Part shown: one piece after another, positions 9,474 to 18,225 of the stretch
Layout of the letters: each line of letters begins with the position of its first letter
Position numbering within the stretch: position 1 is the first letter of the stretch
Source of the DNA: Candidatus Microgenomatus sp.
GTDB taxonomy: Bacteria; Patescibacteriota; Microgenomatia; UBA8517
Assembly (NCBI GenBank): GCA_020724555.1
Contig: DYGT01000001.1
Location: 129,197 to 177,214 of the forward strand
DNA length: 48,018 bases
Reading direction: 5' to 3'
Position numbers and translations under genes: made by a program
The notes under the pieces: model-generated
Told to the model about the DNA's origin: nothing
The model's database searches: none
Seen by the model: the letters and a program-made list of their open reading frames with translations, nothing else

Positions 9474-10172
9474 TTGTACATGAGTGAGAGAAAAATGGGC
9501 TTAATCGACTTCGTGTTTCCCAAAAATTGTTTTTCGTGCAATAAACAAGGTTATTATTTGTGCCCAACGTGTGTAACGCGGCTAAAACACGCCCCAACGA
9601 ATTGCCCTATGTGCGGCCAATATAATTTTCAGGGGAAAACGCACATTTCTTGCCGACAAAAGTATGGGATGGAAGGAAAATTAGCCTGTTATAGTTACCG
9701 GGGACCAATTAAAAAAGCGCTGGTGCAAATGAAATATCACTATAGCTATAAAATAGCGGAAGAGTTGGCGCGAATTTGTTTAATTGAAGTGAAAAGTTAT
9801 ACTCAATTAATAAACAATTGTGTATTAGTTTCCATACCAACAAAACCCCGAAGATATAATTGGCGTGGGTTTAACCAGGCAGAAATAATCGCCAAAGTGT
9901 GGTCTGACGAATTAAATATCCCTTATTTAGATAATGCCCTAATTAAGCAAAAGTCAACCTTGCCACAAGCAAGGTTGGATAAAGCCCAAAGGGAAAAAAA
10001 TATAAAAAATGCTTTTAGAATTAATGCCGAAAAACAGGAAGCGTTAAATAAGTTTGAAAATATTTTAGTGGTGGATGATGTTTGGACCACTGGCTCAACT
10101 ATGCGCGAAGCGGGGAAAGTATTAAAAAGAAATGGCGCAAAATACGTGTGGGGGATTACGGTAGCAGGTTAA
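9474..10172 (+). CDS. comF: ComF family phosphoribosyltransferase-like protein
   Basis: N-terminal CxxC zinc ribbon, ARLDKAQREKNIKNAF, and PRPP-loop ILVVDDVWTTGSTMREA. Confidence 0.9.
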   Translation: MYMSERKMGLIDFVFPKNCFSCNKQGYYLCPTCVTRLKHAPTNCPMCGQYNFQGKTHISCRQKYGMEGKLACYSYRGPIKKALVQMKYHYSYKIAEELARICLIEVKSYTQLINNCVLVSIPTKPRRYNWRGFNQAEIIAKVWSDELNIPYLDNALIKQKSTLPQARLDKAQREKNIKNAFRINAEKQEALNKFENILVVDDVWTTGSTMREAGKVLKRNGAKYVWGITVAG

Positions 10173-10249
10173 AGCCTATTTTCCGAAGCTCCTTAAGCGC
10201 ATCCGCGGCAACCCATTTTGCCACCCTAATCCTCGCAATTTTATTGCTG

Positions 10250-10337
10250 CGGTGAGGGTGGGATTCGAACCCACGGTCCCGCAAGGCGGGACACACGCTC
10301 TCCAAGCGAGCCCGTTCGTCCACTCCGGCACCTCACC
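10250..10337 (-). tRNA. tRNA-Ser (GGA)
   Basis: GGTGAGG...CCTCACC acceptor, long variable arm, T-loop TTCGAAT, anticodon GGA in TTGGAGA. Confidence 0.88.
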
Positions 10338-10346
10338 AAATTGTAT

Positions 10347-10808
10347 TTAATCTTCCTCTTTGTTTGTTACTGTTTTTTTGTTAGCTTTATCCCGGTCAAG
10401 CTTTTGTGCTATTTTTTTTGCCTCCCTTAACATTTGTCGGTCTCTTTTTGAGTTTAAACGACGCATTGCTTTGTCGTATTCAAGCCAATCGCTTTCAGCA
10501 AAACCCAAAGCTTCCTCGCCGTCGCGAAAGTGCATTAAATAATATAAAAGCCTTTGTGATACCGGGTTTCCGTTTACTTTTGTAGCTCCACCGCTTCTGC
10601 CAACTTCTTCAAGCACCTTGGCCCTCATTCCTCCTTGTTCTGCCATCATGCGAATTGCCGCGCGGACAGAAGATTCTCCTTTTCGGGCTACGGTTTTTGG
10701 CAATTCCCACTCTTCGTCTTTATCTGTTTTTGTGATAAACCAAAGTCTTTTTTTACCCTCGTTTTTGTAAACGACGGCTGTTGCTACAAGTAATATTTTT
10801 TCTGCCAT
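10347..10808 (-). CDS. NUDIX-like hydrolase
   Basis: MAEKILLVATAVVYKNEGKKRLWFITKTDKDEEWELPKTVARKGESSVRAAIRMMAEQGG; start trimmed from the longer ORF that runs into tRNA-derived sequence. Confidence 0.55.
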   Translation of the reverse strand: MAEKILLVATAVVYKNEGKKRLWFITKTDKDEEWELPKTVARKGESSVRAAIRMMAEQGGMRAKVLEEVGRSGGATKVNGNPVSQRLLYYLMHFRDGEEALGFAESDWLEYDKAMRRLNSKRDRQMLREAKKIAQKLDRDKANKKTVTNKEED

Positions 10809-10896
10809 ATATAAAACACCCCCTTGTTTTGGCGGTGAGGGTGGGATTGCTCGTTCCTCCGCTTTTGCCACCCTAATCCTCGCAATTTTATTGCTG

Positions 10897-10984
10897 CGGT
10901 GAGGGTGGGATTCGAACCCACGGTCCCGCAGGGCGGGACATCGGTTTTCAAGACCGACCTATTCGTCCACTCTAGCACCTCACC
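10897..10984 (-). tRNA. tRNA-Ser (UGA)
   Basis: Anticodon stem-loop TCGGT-CTTGAAA-ACCGA, long variable arm, T-loop TTCGAAT. Confidence 0.92.
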
Positions 10985-11077
10985 TTTACTTGTGCACTAT
11001 TGAGTCCCAGCAACTACGCTAGGGGGACCGAGCGTAGGTGGTGGGATTGCTCGTTCCTTCGCTTTTGCCACCCCTCC

Positions 11078-11166
11078 TGGCGGAGGTGGTGGGATTCGAA
11101 CCCACGAACCCGATAAACGGGTCAGGTTTAGCAAACCTGTGCCATCGGCCACTAGGCGACACCTCC
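11078..11166 (-). tRNA. tRNA-Ser (GCU), CCA encoded
   Basis: GGAGGTG/CACCTCC acceptor, CAGGT-TTGCTAA-ACCTG anticodon arm, long variable arm. Confidence 0.92.
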
Positions 11167-11257
11167 AATAAAAACTAGGTTATTATACCAAGCTTGTCGC
11201 CTTACTTCTATACAAGTTGTTTTCTGACTTAAACGCTTGGGTTGTGTATAATAAATT

Positions 11258-11779
11258 ATGGCCGCCGAAAGCCAAACTCAGACTATGCCCCAAACAAATG
11301 TTAATGCAGCGGAAAAACTGTTATTAACATGGCAGGCGCCATCCCGCCCGTTTAAGCGCAGAAGCCGCGACTTTTATGTAACTTTAGTTGCCATGTCTTC
11401 GATGGTGGGTTTGGTAATTTTTTTAATTGAAGGTTTTATGCCGATAGTTCTTTTGATTTCTTTGGTTTTTTTGTTTTATGTTTTAAGCACGGTTGAGCCT
11501 GAAATTATTGAATATCAAATAACCGATAAGGGCATTAAAATTGCCTCTAAAACAACTAACTGGCAATTGATGAACCGTTACTGGTTTACAAACCGTTTTG
11601 GAAGTACGCTTTTGGTAATAGAAACTTTCAATTTACCGGGAAGGATGGAGCTGGTTGTTGATCCGGGATCAACAGACAAAATTAATGATATTTTAAAAGA
11701 ATATTTAATTTATGAAGAAATTCCTCCTTCAAATCTAGACCGGGTGACAGCCTGGTTTTCCAAATTTTTACCAGATTAG
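11258..11779 (+). CDS. Two-TM membrane protein of unknown function
   Basis: Long ORF with TM hairpin and a PH-like C-terminal half; TATAAT 5 nt upstream of the ATG. Confidence 0.6.
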   Translation: MAAESQTQTMPQTNVNAAEKLLLTWQAPSRPFKRRSRDFYVTLVAMSSMVGLVIFLIEGFMPIVLLISLVFLFYVLSTVEPEIIEYQITDKGIKIASKTTNWQLMNRYWFTNRFGSTLLVIETFNLPGRMELVVDPGSTDKINDILKEYLIYEEIPPSNLDRVTAWFSKFLPD

Positions 11780-11874
11780 CTAAAACTCCGTTTTTTTATG
11801 TTAAAATATAGCCCAGTAACGCCCTCGTAGTTTTACGATGCGCAAGCATCGGTAAACTCGAGGTGAACCTGTAT

Positions 11875-11946
11875 GCCCTCGTAGTTTAATGGACAGAACA
11901 TCGGTTTGCGGAACCGGCAATGGAAGTTCGATTCTTCCCGGGGGCA
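11875..11946 (+). tRNA. tRNA-Arg (GCG)
   Basis: GCCCTCG...CGGGGGC acceptor; TCGGT-TTGCGGA-ACCGG; T-arm GGAAGTTCGATTCTTCC. Confidence 0.88.
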
Positions 11947-12015
11947 CTCATGTAATTCACCAGTTATCAATGCCCAATTTTTAAATTAAAAATTGAGATT
12001 TGAAAATTATTTTAT

Positions 12016-12103
12016 GGTGGGGTGCCGGAGCGGTTAAACGGCCAGCTCTCGAAAAGCTTGGACTCGCTTAGCGGGTACGTGGGTTCGAATCCCACCCTCA
12101 CCG
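12016..12103 (+). tRNA. tRNA-Ser (CGA)
   Basis: GGTGGGG/CCTCACC acceptor, anticodon loop CTCGAAA, long variable arm, GGGTTCGAATCCC. Confidence 0.88.
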
Positions 12104-12212
12104 CCCGTAATTTTCGCGTTGAGTGTGATTTTCGATATCGCTTGCTTATGCAATCGTCGAATCCCTGCCTTGCCGGCAGGCAGGCCACCCTCACCGCTGT
12201 TATAATCAACAA

Positions 12213-13616
12213 GTGAAGAGGATTTTTTTTATAACACTTTTGTCTTCTTTTTTACTTTCGCTTCTGTTTTTAGTTGGTAGAATCGATCAGGATTATTTTT
12301 CTTTTTATTACATTGGCCGTGGTGTGGCTGACGGGGCAGACATGTTTCGGGATTATGCCGATAACAAAGGACCGGTATTATATTTATTTTTTACAGCTTT
12401 ATATAAATTATTTGGCAACTATTATTTAACAGCATTAATTTTTGCAAGCACCTTGGTTGACAGTTTAGCCTTAATTGGCGCTTTCCTATTTTTTAAAAAA
12501 CGGTTCAATATAAGTCTGTCAAAAGGGTTTTTACCTAAATTTTTGATAGTATTTTTCGCGGTTTTGTTTTACAAAAGCTTTTCCATAGGGTCTTTTATGG
12601 GTGGGTTTTATGCCGAGACTTTGGGTTTGATGTTTGTAGTATTTTCTTTGTATTTTTTAGAAGCAAGAAAGTATTTTTTGTCCGGATTACTTTTTTGCCT
12701 TGCCTTTTTGTGTAGATTGACTCTTCTTTTTTGGTTAATTTATTTTCTTTATATTTTACTAAAACAAAAGTTCGCTTTCTCTAAACTTGTAAATTTTGCT
12801 GTCGGTTTTTGTATGCCTTTGGTTATTGTGCTGATTTGGTATTGGCTAAACGAGAATTTGATTTACTTTTTTGGCAATATGATAAATATTAATTTTTCTT
12901 ATGCTTCAGCTGTAAAATCTTTTTATTTTCGCCAACTAGCAGCTGTAGTAACAATCGAAATGCGTATTTTTGTAAGCGTTGTTGCGTCGCTTATTATTTT
13001 TATTTTGCTCTTTAATAAAAAAGATAAATATATTTTTGAATTTGGAGCGATGGGTATATCTGGCATTTTAGCAAGTTTTGTGGGTGGCTTGTTTTATTTT
13101 CACCACTTTATTCAATTTAGTTTGGTATTTTTGTTTTTATTGCTATACTATATCAAAAAATATAGTCGAAAATTAGGGGTATTTTTAATTTTTTTAGTTT
13201 CTATTTTATTAATAGTCAACTATGCTTTGTTTGTTAATACTCCCCAATTGTTTTCTAGATCAGACATTGATGAGATAAGTAAATTTTTTAATAAAGAATA
13301 TATCCAGGTTGTGACATATTATCCCGAGCTTTATGTTCGCTCTGATAATCATTCTTTTGACAGGTATTATCAAATATTTCATATAAGTTCTTTTTATAAT
13401 GTAAATTCAAAAAATTTAATGTTAGAGCATATAGAAAATGTTAAATACTATGGTGATAAAACCGCTTTTGTTTTTGTGGAACAAAACCAATTTGACGCCG
13501 ATATACTAGGCGAGTATAAACAATTTCTAGAAGATGAGGGAGGATTGGAACTCAAACAAGTCTTTCATAAAAAGGATCCCCAAAAAACAATAACTATCTA
13601 TGAAACTAATAATTAA
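12213..13616 (+). CDS. Polytopic membrane glycosyltransferase-like (GT-C/ArnT-like) protein
   Basis: Early FRDYADNKGPVLYLFFTALYKLFG motif and about 10 TM segments; GTG start. Confidence 0.6.
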   Translation: MKRIFFITLLSSFLLSLLFLVGRIDQDYFSFYYIGRGVADGADMFRDYADNKGPVLYLFFTALYKLFGNYYLTALIFASTLVDSLALIGAFLFFKKRFNISLSKGFLPKFLIVFFAVLFYKSFSIGSFMGGFYAETLGLMFVVFSLYFLEARKYFLSGLLFCLAFLCRLTLLFWLIYFLYILLKQKFAFSKLVNFAVGFCMPLVIVLIWYWLNENLIYFFGNMININFSYASAVKSFYFRQLAAVVTIEMRIFVSVVASLIIFILLFNKKDKYIFEFGAMGISGILASFVGGLFYFHHFIQFSLVFLFLLLYYIKKYSRKLGVFLIFLVSILLIVNYALFVNTPQLFSRSDIDEISKFFNKEYIQVVTYYPELYVRSDNHSFDRYYQIFHISSFYNVNSKNLMLEHIENVKYYGDKTAFVFVEQNQFDADILGEYKQFLEDEGGLELKQVFHKKDPQKTITIYETNN

Positions 13617-15084
13617 AAAGTATTTTTTTATTGTGTTTGTGTTTTTTGTTTTTTTAATAAAAGCACTAGTACAGCTTGACCCTGATTTTGGATGGCATGT
13701 GCGGTTGGGGGAGATTATTTCGCAAAATGGTATTCCAAGCTTTGATCCTTTTTCTTACACTATGGCAAGCTACCCCTTTGTTGACCATGAATGGTTTACG
13801 AACTTGCTGTTATTTTATTTGCACAATGCGCTAGGACAGTTGGGTTTGGCAATTTTGTTTACGGCTTTGTTGCTGATGATAACGCTTATAGTATTTAGAA
13901 ATAATTTTTTTACTAACAGTTTTACCTTAGCTTTATTGTTTTTGTTTTTGGCAACCCTGCTGCCTTATTTTGGCATCCGTCCACAAGTTCAGTCATGGCT
14001 TTTTTTGTCAATTTTGCTGTGTTTGCTGGAAGAAAAAATATATAAAAAATTTTATTGGGTAATACCGCTTCTTAGCTTGTGGTGGGCAAACGTTCACGGA
14101 AGTTTTGCCATTCTTATTGCAGTTTTATTGATTGATTTTTCGGTTAAGTCTTATTTGAAAAAACGCGTTTTAGTCAAAAGACTTTTGGTTTTGTTTATAA
14201 GTTTATTGGCCACATTTATAACACCTTATTTTTACCGCTCTTGGTGGGAAGTCTACATGCAGGTGACAGATTCAGCCCTTCGCTGGCGGATACAGGAGTG
14301 GCGCCCCAGTTTTATGTTTTTTAGTCTTCCGTTTATTTTTTATCTGGCGATGTACCTCATAGCACTTAAAACCTCTTGGCGCGAATTACCCAAGGAAATA
14401 ATTATTATTTCCTTGTTTTTTTTCATTCAGGCAATTTCGAGCACGCGCCATGTTCCGCTGTGGGCGATAACGGCGACCCCTATTATTTTTTTTAGTTTTA
14501 AAGCTTTTAGAAAACAAGTGTTTAAAGTTAAATTTGGTAAACAAAGGCTGGATCTTGCAGGAAGAGTGTTTTTGGCAATCTCAATATTAATTTTTGTTGC
14601 GCAAACCGCTTTAAGTTTGCTTAGTGCCAGATCTACTTCCGAGTCCGTGTTTTATCCTCAAAAAGCCGTTGAATTTATGCAAGACAATGGATTTGAAGGT
14701 AGAGCCTTTTCTTTATACGCCTGGGGTGGATATTTGCTTTGGAAAGAGCCTGATAAAAAAGTCTACATAGACGGCCGCATGCCAAGTTGGCGTTATAATA
14801 ATGCCCCTGTGGGCGAAACAAATAACGCAATGGAGGATTATTTGAATATTTTAAAAGGTGACAAGGATTTTAACGAAGAGGCGGACAAATATAATATTGA
14901 ATATGTGCTTTTGCCCCGGGAAAACAACAGTAAAGGTATTATTGAAAAGCTGTCTATGTTAATAAAGCCCAAAAAAGATGAAGATTTTTCAATATATGAG
15001 TATTTGCTAAATAACGGCTGGGATATTGTCTATGGCGATGAGGTTTCTGTGATTTATCAGCGAAAGCTGAAGCCGGGGCTGTAA
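13600..15084 (+). CDS. Polytopic membrane protein, GT-C-like
   Basis: DPDFGWHVRLGEIISQNGIPSFDPFSYTMASYPFVDHEWFTNLLLF followed by multiple TM helices and an IDGRMPSW motif. Confidence 0.6.
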   Translation: MKLIIKKYFFIVFVFFVFLIKALVQLDPDFGWHVRLGEIISQNGIPSFDPFSYTMASYPFVDHEWFTNLLLFYLHNALGQLGLAILFTALLLMITLIVFRNNFFTNSFTLALLFLFLATLLPYFGIRPQVQSWLFLSILLCLLEEKIYKKFYWVIPLLSLWWANVHGSFAILIAVLLIDFSVKSYLKKRVLVKRLLVLFISLLATFITPYFYRSWWEVYMQVTDSALRWRIQEWRPSFMFFSLPFIFYLAMYLIALKTSWRELPKEIIIISLFFFIQAISSTRHVPLWAITATPIIFFSFKAFRKQVFKVKFGKQRLDLAGRVFLAISILIFVAQTALSLLSARSTSESVFYPQKAVEFMQDNGFEGRAFSLYAWGGYLLWKEPDKKVYIDGRMPSWRYNNAPVGETNNAMEDYLNILKGDKDFNEEADKYNIEYVLLPRENNSKGIIEKLSMLIKPKKDEDFSIYEYLLNNGWDIVYGDEVSVIYQRKLKPGL

Positions 15085-15138
15085 AGCCGAGCTCTGAGAA
15101 AAAACCACTAGCGTGAGTTCACGGAGCTTTATAAACTT

Positions 15139-15163
15139 CCATGAGCTTACGCTCATGGTTTTT
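15139..15163 (+). terminator. Putative Rho-independent terminator
   Basis: CCATGAGC-TTAC-GCTCATGG hairpin followed by TTTTTG. Confidence 0.6.
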
Positions 15164-15214
15164 GTCGTGTTCGCTAAAGCGATTTATTTGTAGCTTATAT
15201 CGCCCTCCTGTTTA

Positions 15215-15234
15215 CCTGCCTGCCGGCAGGCAGG
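15215..15234. repeat. 20-bp perfect palindromic repeat
   Basis: CCTGCCTGCCGGCAGGCAGG; identical copy at 22206, near-copy at 12164. Confidence 0.8.
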
Positions 15235-15296
15235 CGCATGGAGTTTTACGCTCACATGATAAACGGAATTACGATTAAAAGGTATAATATGCCTAA

Positions 15297-17057
15297 ATGT
15301 CAGATGCGGTTGAGGAAATAAAAAATAAGATTGATATTGTGGATATTATTGGGGCTCATGTAAACCTTAAAAAAGCCGGCTCCAATTACAAAGGCCTTTG
15401 CCCTTTTCATCAGGAAAAAACGCCATCGTTTATGGTCAGCCCCGAGCTTCAGATTTATAAATGTTTTGGCTGCGGTGAAGCCGGTGACGTCTTTACTTTT
15501 TTAGAAAAATACGAAGGCTTGGAATTTCGGGAAGCTTTGGAGATTTTAGCCGAAAAAGCAGGCGTTAAGCTGGAAAGGAGAAACATCGGCCAAAAGAGTA
15601 AAAAAGAACGCTCAATTGAAATCAATACATTGGCGGCGCGGCTTTATCACTATCTTTTGTTAAAACACTCAGCCGGCAGAGAAGCTTTGGAATATGCCAC
15701 TAAAATCCGCGGCCTTAAGTCGGCTACCTTAACCGCCTTTGAAATAGGCTTTGCGCCTGAGCGAAGCGGCATCTTAATTAAGCAGCTCAAAAAGAAAAAA
15801 GTTAGTGAAACTGAGCTGTTGGAGGCCGGCCTTGTTTATAAAACCCGTTATGGGCCGGTTGAGCGCTTCCGTGGTCGGCTGATTTTTCCTCTTAAAGACC
15901 ACCGCGGGAGGACACTGGCTTTGGCCGGACGGATACTGCCACAGTATGACAAGCCAAATATCGGAAAATACATTAATTCACCGGAAACTCCAAGTTATCA
16001 CAAAAGCGAAGTGGTTTACGGACTGGATATTGCCAAAAGCGAAATAAAAAAACTAAATCAAATAGTTATCGTTGAGGGTGAGCTTGACTTATTAACGCCT
16101 TGGCAAATTGGTGTAAGAAATATTGTTGCCATTAAAGGAACTGCTTTTACCGACAGTCAGATTAGGCTTTTGAGCCGTTTTAGTAAAAATTGGGTAATGG
16201 CACTGGACTCTGATTTTGCGGGAGATAAGGCTGCGGTTAGTGCAATACAGTTAGCTTTAAATATGGGGATATCGGTTAAAGTGGCCAGGCTTGGTAAATA
16301 TAAAGATCCGGATGATTTTGCCAAAGCCGAGCCTGAAAAATTTAAAAAAGCCATATTAAAAGCCCAAGACGCTTGGGATTTTTTGTTTGAACAAGTTTTC
16401 TCCCGCTATGACCTCAAAACCGGCTCGGGAAAAGCGGCGATTAGCCGTGAGGTAACTCCTTTGCTGTCGGCAATAGATGACTCTATCGTCCAGGATCATT
16501 ATGTCAAAAAAATTGCCACAAAGCTTGAAGTCAGCGAGGAGGCGGTCAGGCAAAAGTTGACAAACCCCAAAAAAGAAATTGCTAGTGAACTTGTTGATAT
16601 TGAAAAAGCGGAAGATGTGCGCCTAAGTTTGGAAAAACGGCTTATTTCGGTTTCCTTGCAAAAAAACCCAAGGTATTTGTTAGATGAAGAGGTTAGGAAA
16701 TTATTCATAAAACCCTTTACCAAAAAACTGCTTGCAAAATTGTCGTCGTTTTTAGCAAGTCAGGAATTTGACCCACAAGCTTTTTTGCGAAGCCTTCCGC
16801 CGGAGCTTGCCACCGGTTTTACCGAAATATATCTTCAAGAAGAAGAAGGGGAAGGAGGCAACAGAGCCCTTGATATTGAGCGTGAGCTTGCCAAAATTAC
16901 TTTACGGCTGAAAATTATGAATATCCACGAACAAATGGAGGCATTAACCCATAAAATGAAGCTGGCTGAAAAGAAAAAAGACGAGAGCCTTTTAATAAAA
17001 TACGAAGAAGAATTCGCCACTCTAAGTAAAAAGCGGTCCGAAATTGAGGGCACTTGA
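15297..17057 (+). CDS. dnaG: DNA primase
   Basis: CHC2 zinc finger GLCPFHQEKTPSFMVSPELQIYKCFGCGEAGDVFTF; TOPRIM VEGELDLL and ALDSDFAG. Confidence 0.95.
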   Translation: MSDAVEEIKNKIDIVDIIGAHVNLKKAGSNYKGLCPFHQEKTPSFMVSPELQIYKCFGCGEAGDVFTFLEKYEGLEFREALEILAEKAGVKLERRNIGQKSKKERSIEINTLAARLYHYLLLKHSAGREALEYATKIRGLKSATLTAFEIGFAPERSGILIKQLKKKKVSETELLEAGLVYKTRYGPVERFRGRLIFPLKDHRGRTLALAGRILPQYDKPNIGKYINSPETPSYHKSEVVYGLDIAKSEIKKLNQIVIVEGELDLLTPWQIGVRNIVAIKGTAFTDSQIRLLSRFSKNWVMALDSDFAGDKAAVSAIQLALNMGISVKVARLGKYKDPDDFAKAEPEKFKKAILKAQDAWDFLFEQVFSRYDLKTGSGKAAISREVTPLLSAIDDSIVQDHYVKKIATKLEVSEEAVRQKLTNPKKEIASELVDIEKAEDVRLSLEKRLISVSLQKNPRYLLDEEVRKLFIKPFTKKLLAKLSSFLASQEFDPQAFLRSLPPELATGFTEIYLQEEEGEGGNRALDIERELAKITLRLKIMNIHEQMEALTHKMKLAEKKKDESLLIKYEEEFATLSKKRSEIEGT

Positions 17058-17127
17058 TAGTTTTAAGTTTGTGTGTATAATAAGTTAAATTGCGGCGAGT
17101 AAGGCTCGCAGCTTTTTTATTGTCCCC

Positions 17128-18225
17128 ATGTTGCGCAAAGCTACCGAAGAACTAGTTAAAAAAGGGAAAAAGCAGGGTTTTTTGACGCAGGAAGATATTT
17201 TGCAAGTCTTTCCGGACGCAGAAAAGCGTTTGCCGGAATTGGACGAGTTTTATAGTGTTTTGTTGGCAAATAAAATTGACGTTTTTGAATCCGTTGCAAC
17301 CGAAGAAGAAGATATAGAGAAAAAACTCAGTATCGACCAGGAAATAGCCATCCTTGCCAAACTCGAAGGGCCCGAAACCACCGATCCTGTCCGGCAATAC
17401 TTAAGAGAAATTGGCCAATATCCACTTTTGACTGCGGAGGAAGAAATTGAACTTGCGAAAGGTTATGAAAGGGATCGCAAAGAGCGGGGCGAAACCACCA
17501 AAAGCCGCTACAAAGATAAGCTAATCGAAAGCAACCTCAGGCTTGTTGTGTCTATCGCAAAAAAATATATCGGCCGTGGACTTTCTCTTTTGGACTTGAT
17601 TCAGGAGGGAAACCAGGGCTTAATCCGGGCAGTTGAAAAGTATGACTGGCGAAGGGGGTTTAAGTTTAGCACCTATGCTACTTGGTGGATCCGCCAGGCC
17701 ATAACCCGGGCAATTGCTGACCAAGCTCGTACTATCCGCATTCCGGTGCATATGGTAGAAACCATTAACAAGCTCTACCGCATATCCCAGCGGCTCATGC
17801 AAGACTTGGGCCGGGAGCCCACACCTGAGGAAATCGGGGAAGAGCTGGGTATTTCAGCAGACCGGGTGCGCGAAATATTTAAAATTTCCCAGGAAGTTAC
17901 CAGTCTGGATACAAAAGTGGGCGAAGACGAAGACAGCACCCTTGGGGACTTTGTGGCAGATGAGACGCGTCCCTCGCCGGTGGACGCAGCCAGCAAACAA
18001 TTGTTAAAAGACCATTTAGATGAGGTATTACACACCTTGACGGAACGCGAGGCTAAAGTGTTAACTCTTCGTTTTGGCCTTGACGGTGGGCAACCAAAGA
18101 CACTTGAAGAAGTAGGAAAAGTATTTGGCGTGACCCGCGAGCGCATCCGTCAAATTGAAGCTAAAGCTCTTCGTAAACTAAAGCACCCAAGCCGCCGCAA
18201 AAAACTTCAGGATTATTTAGAATAA
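17128..18225 (+). CDS. rpoD: Primary RNA polymerase sigma factor
   Basis: [101 protein letters not shown]. Confidence 0.96.
   Translation: MLRKATEELVKKGKKQGFLTQEDILQVFPDAEKRLPELDEFYSVLLANKIDVFESVATEEEDIEKKLSIDQEIAILAKLEGPETTDPVRQYLREIGQYPLLTAEEEIELAKGYERDRKERGETTKSRYKDKLIESNLRLVVSIAKKYIGRGLSLLDLIQEGNQGLIRAVEKYDWRRGFKFSTYATWWIRQAITRAIADQARTIRIPVHMVETINKLYRISQRLMQDLGREPTPEEIGEELGISADRVREIFKISQEVTSLDTKVGEDEDSTLGDFVADETRPSPVDAASKQLLKDHLDEVLHTLTEREAKVLTLRFGLDGGQPKTLEEVGKVFGVTRERIRQIEAKALRKLKHPSRRKKLQDYLE

Noticed and set aside
10784-10978. 64-aa minus-strand ORF
   Set aside because: Translation of tRNA-Ser(UGA) and its partial copy
10250-12200. Repeated tRNA-tail segments as a CRISPR array
   Set aside because: Repeats are irregular, tRNA-derived and not evenly spaced; no cas genes seen in the window
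12012-12216. ORFs 12012..12212 (-) and 12022..12216 (+)
   Set aside because: Both are translations of tRNA-Ser(CGA) and the repeat downstream of it
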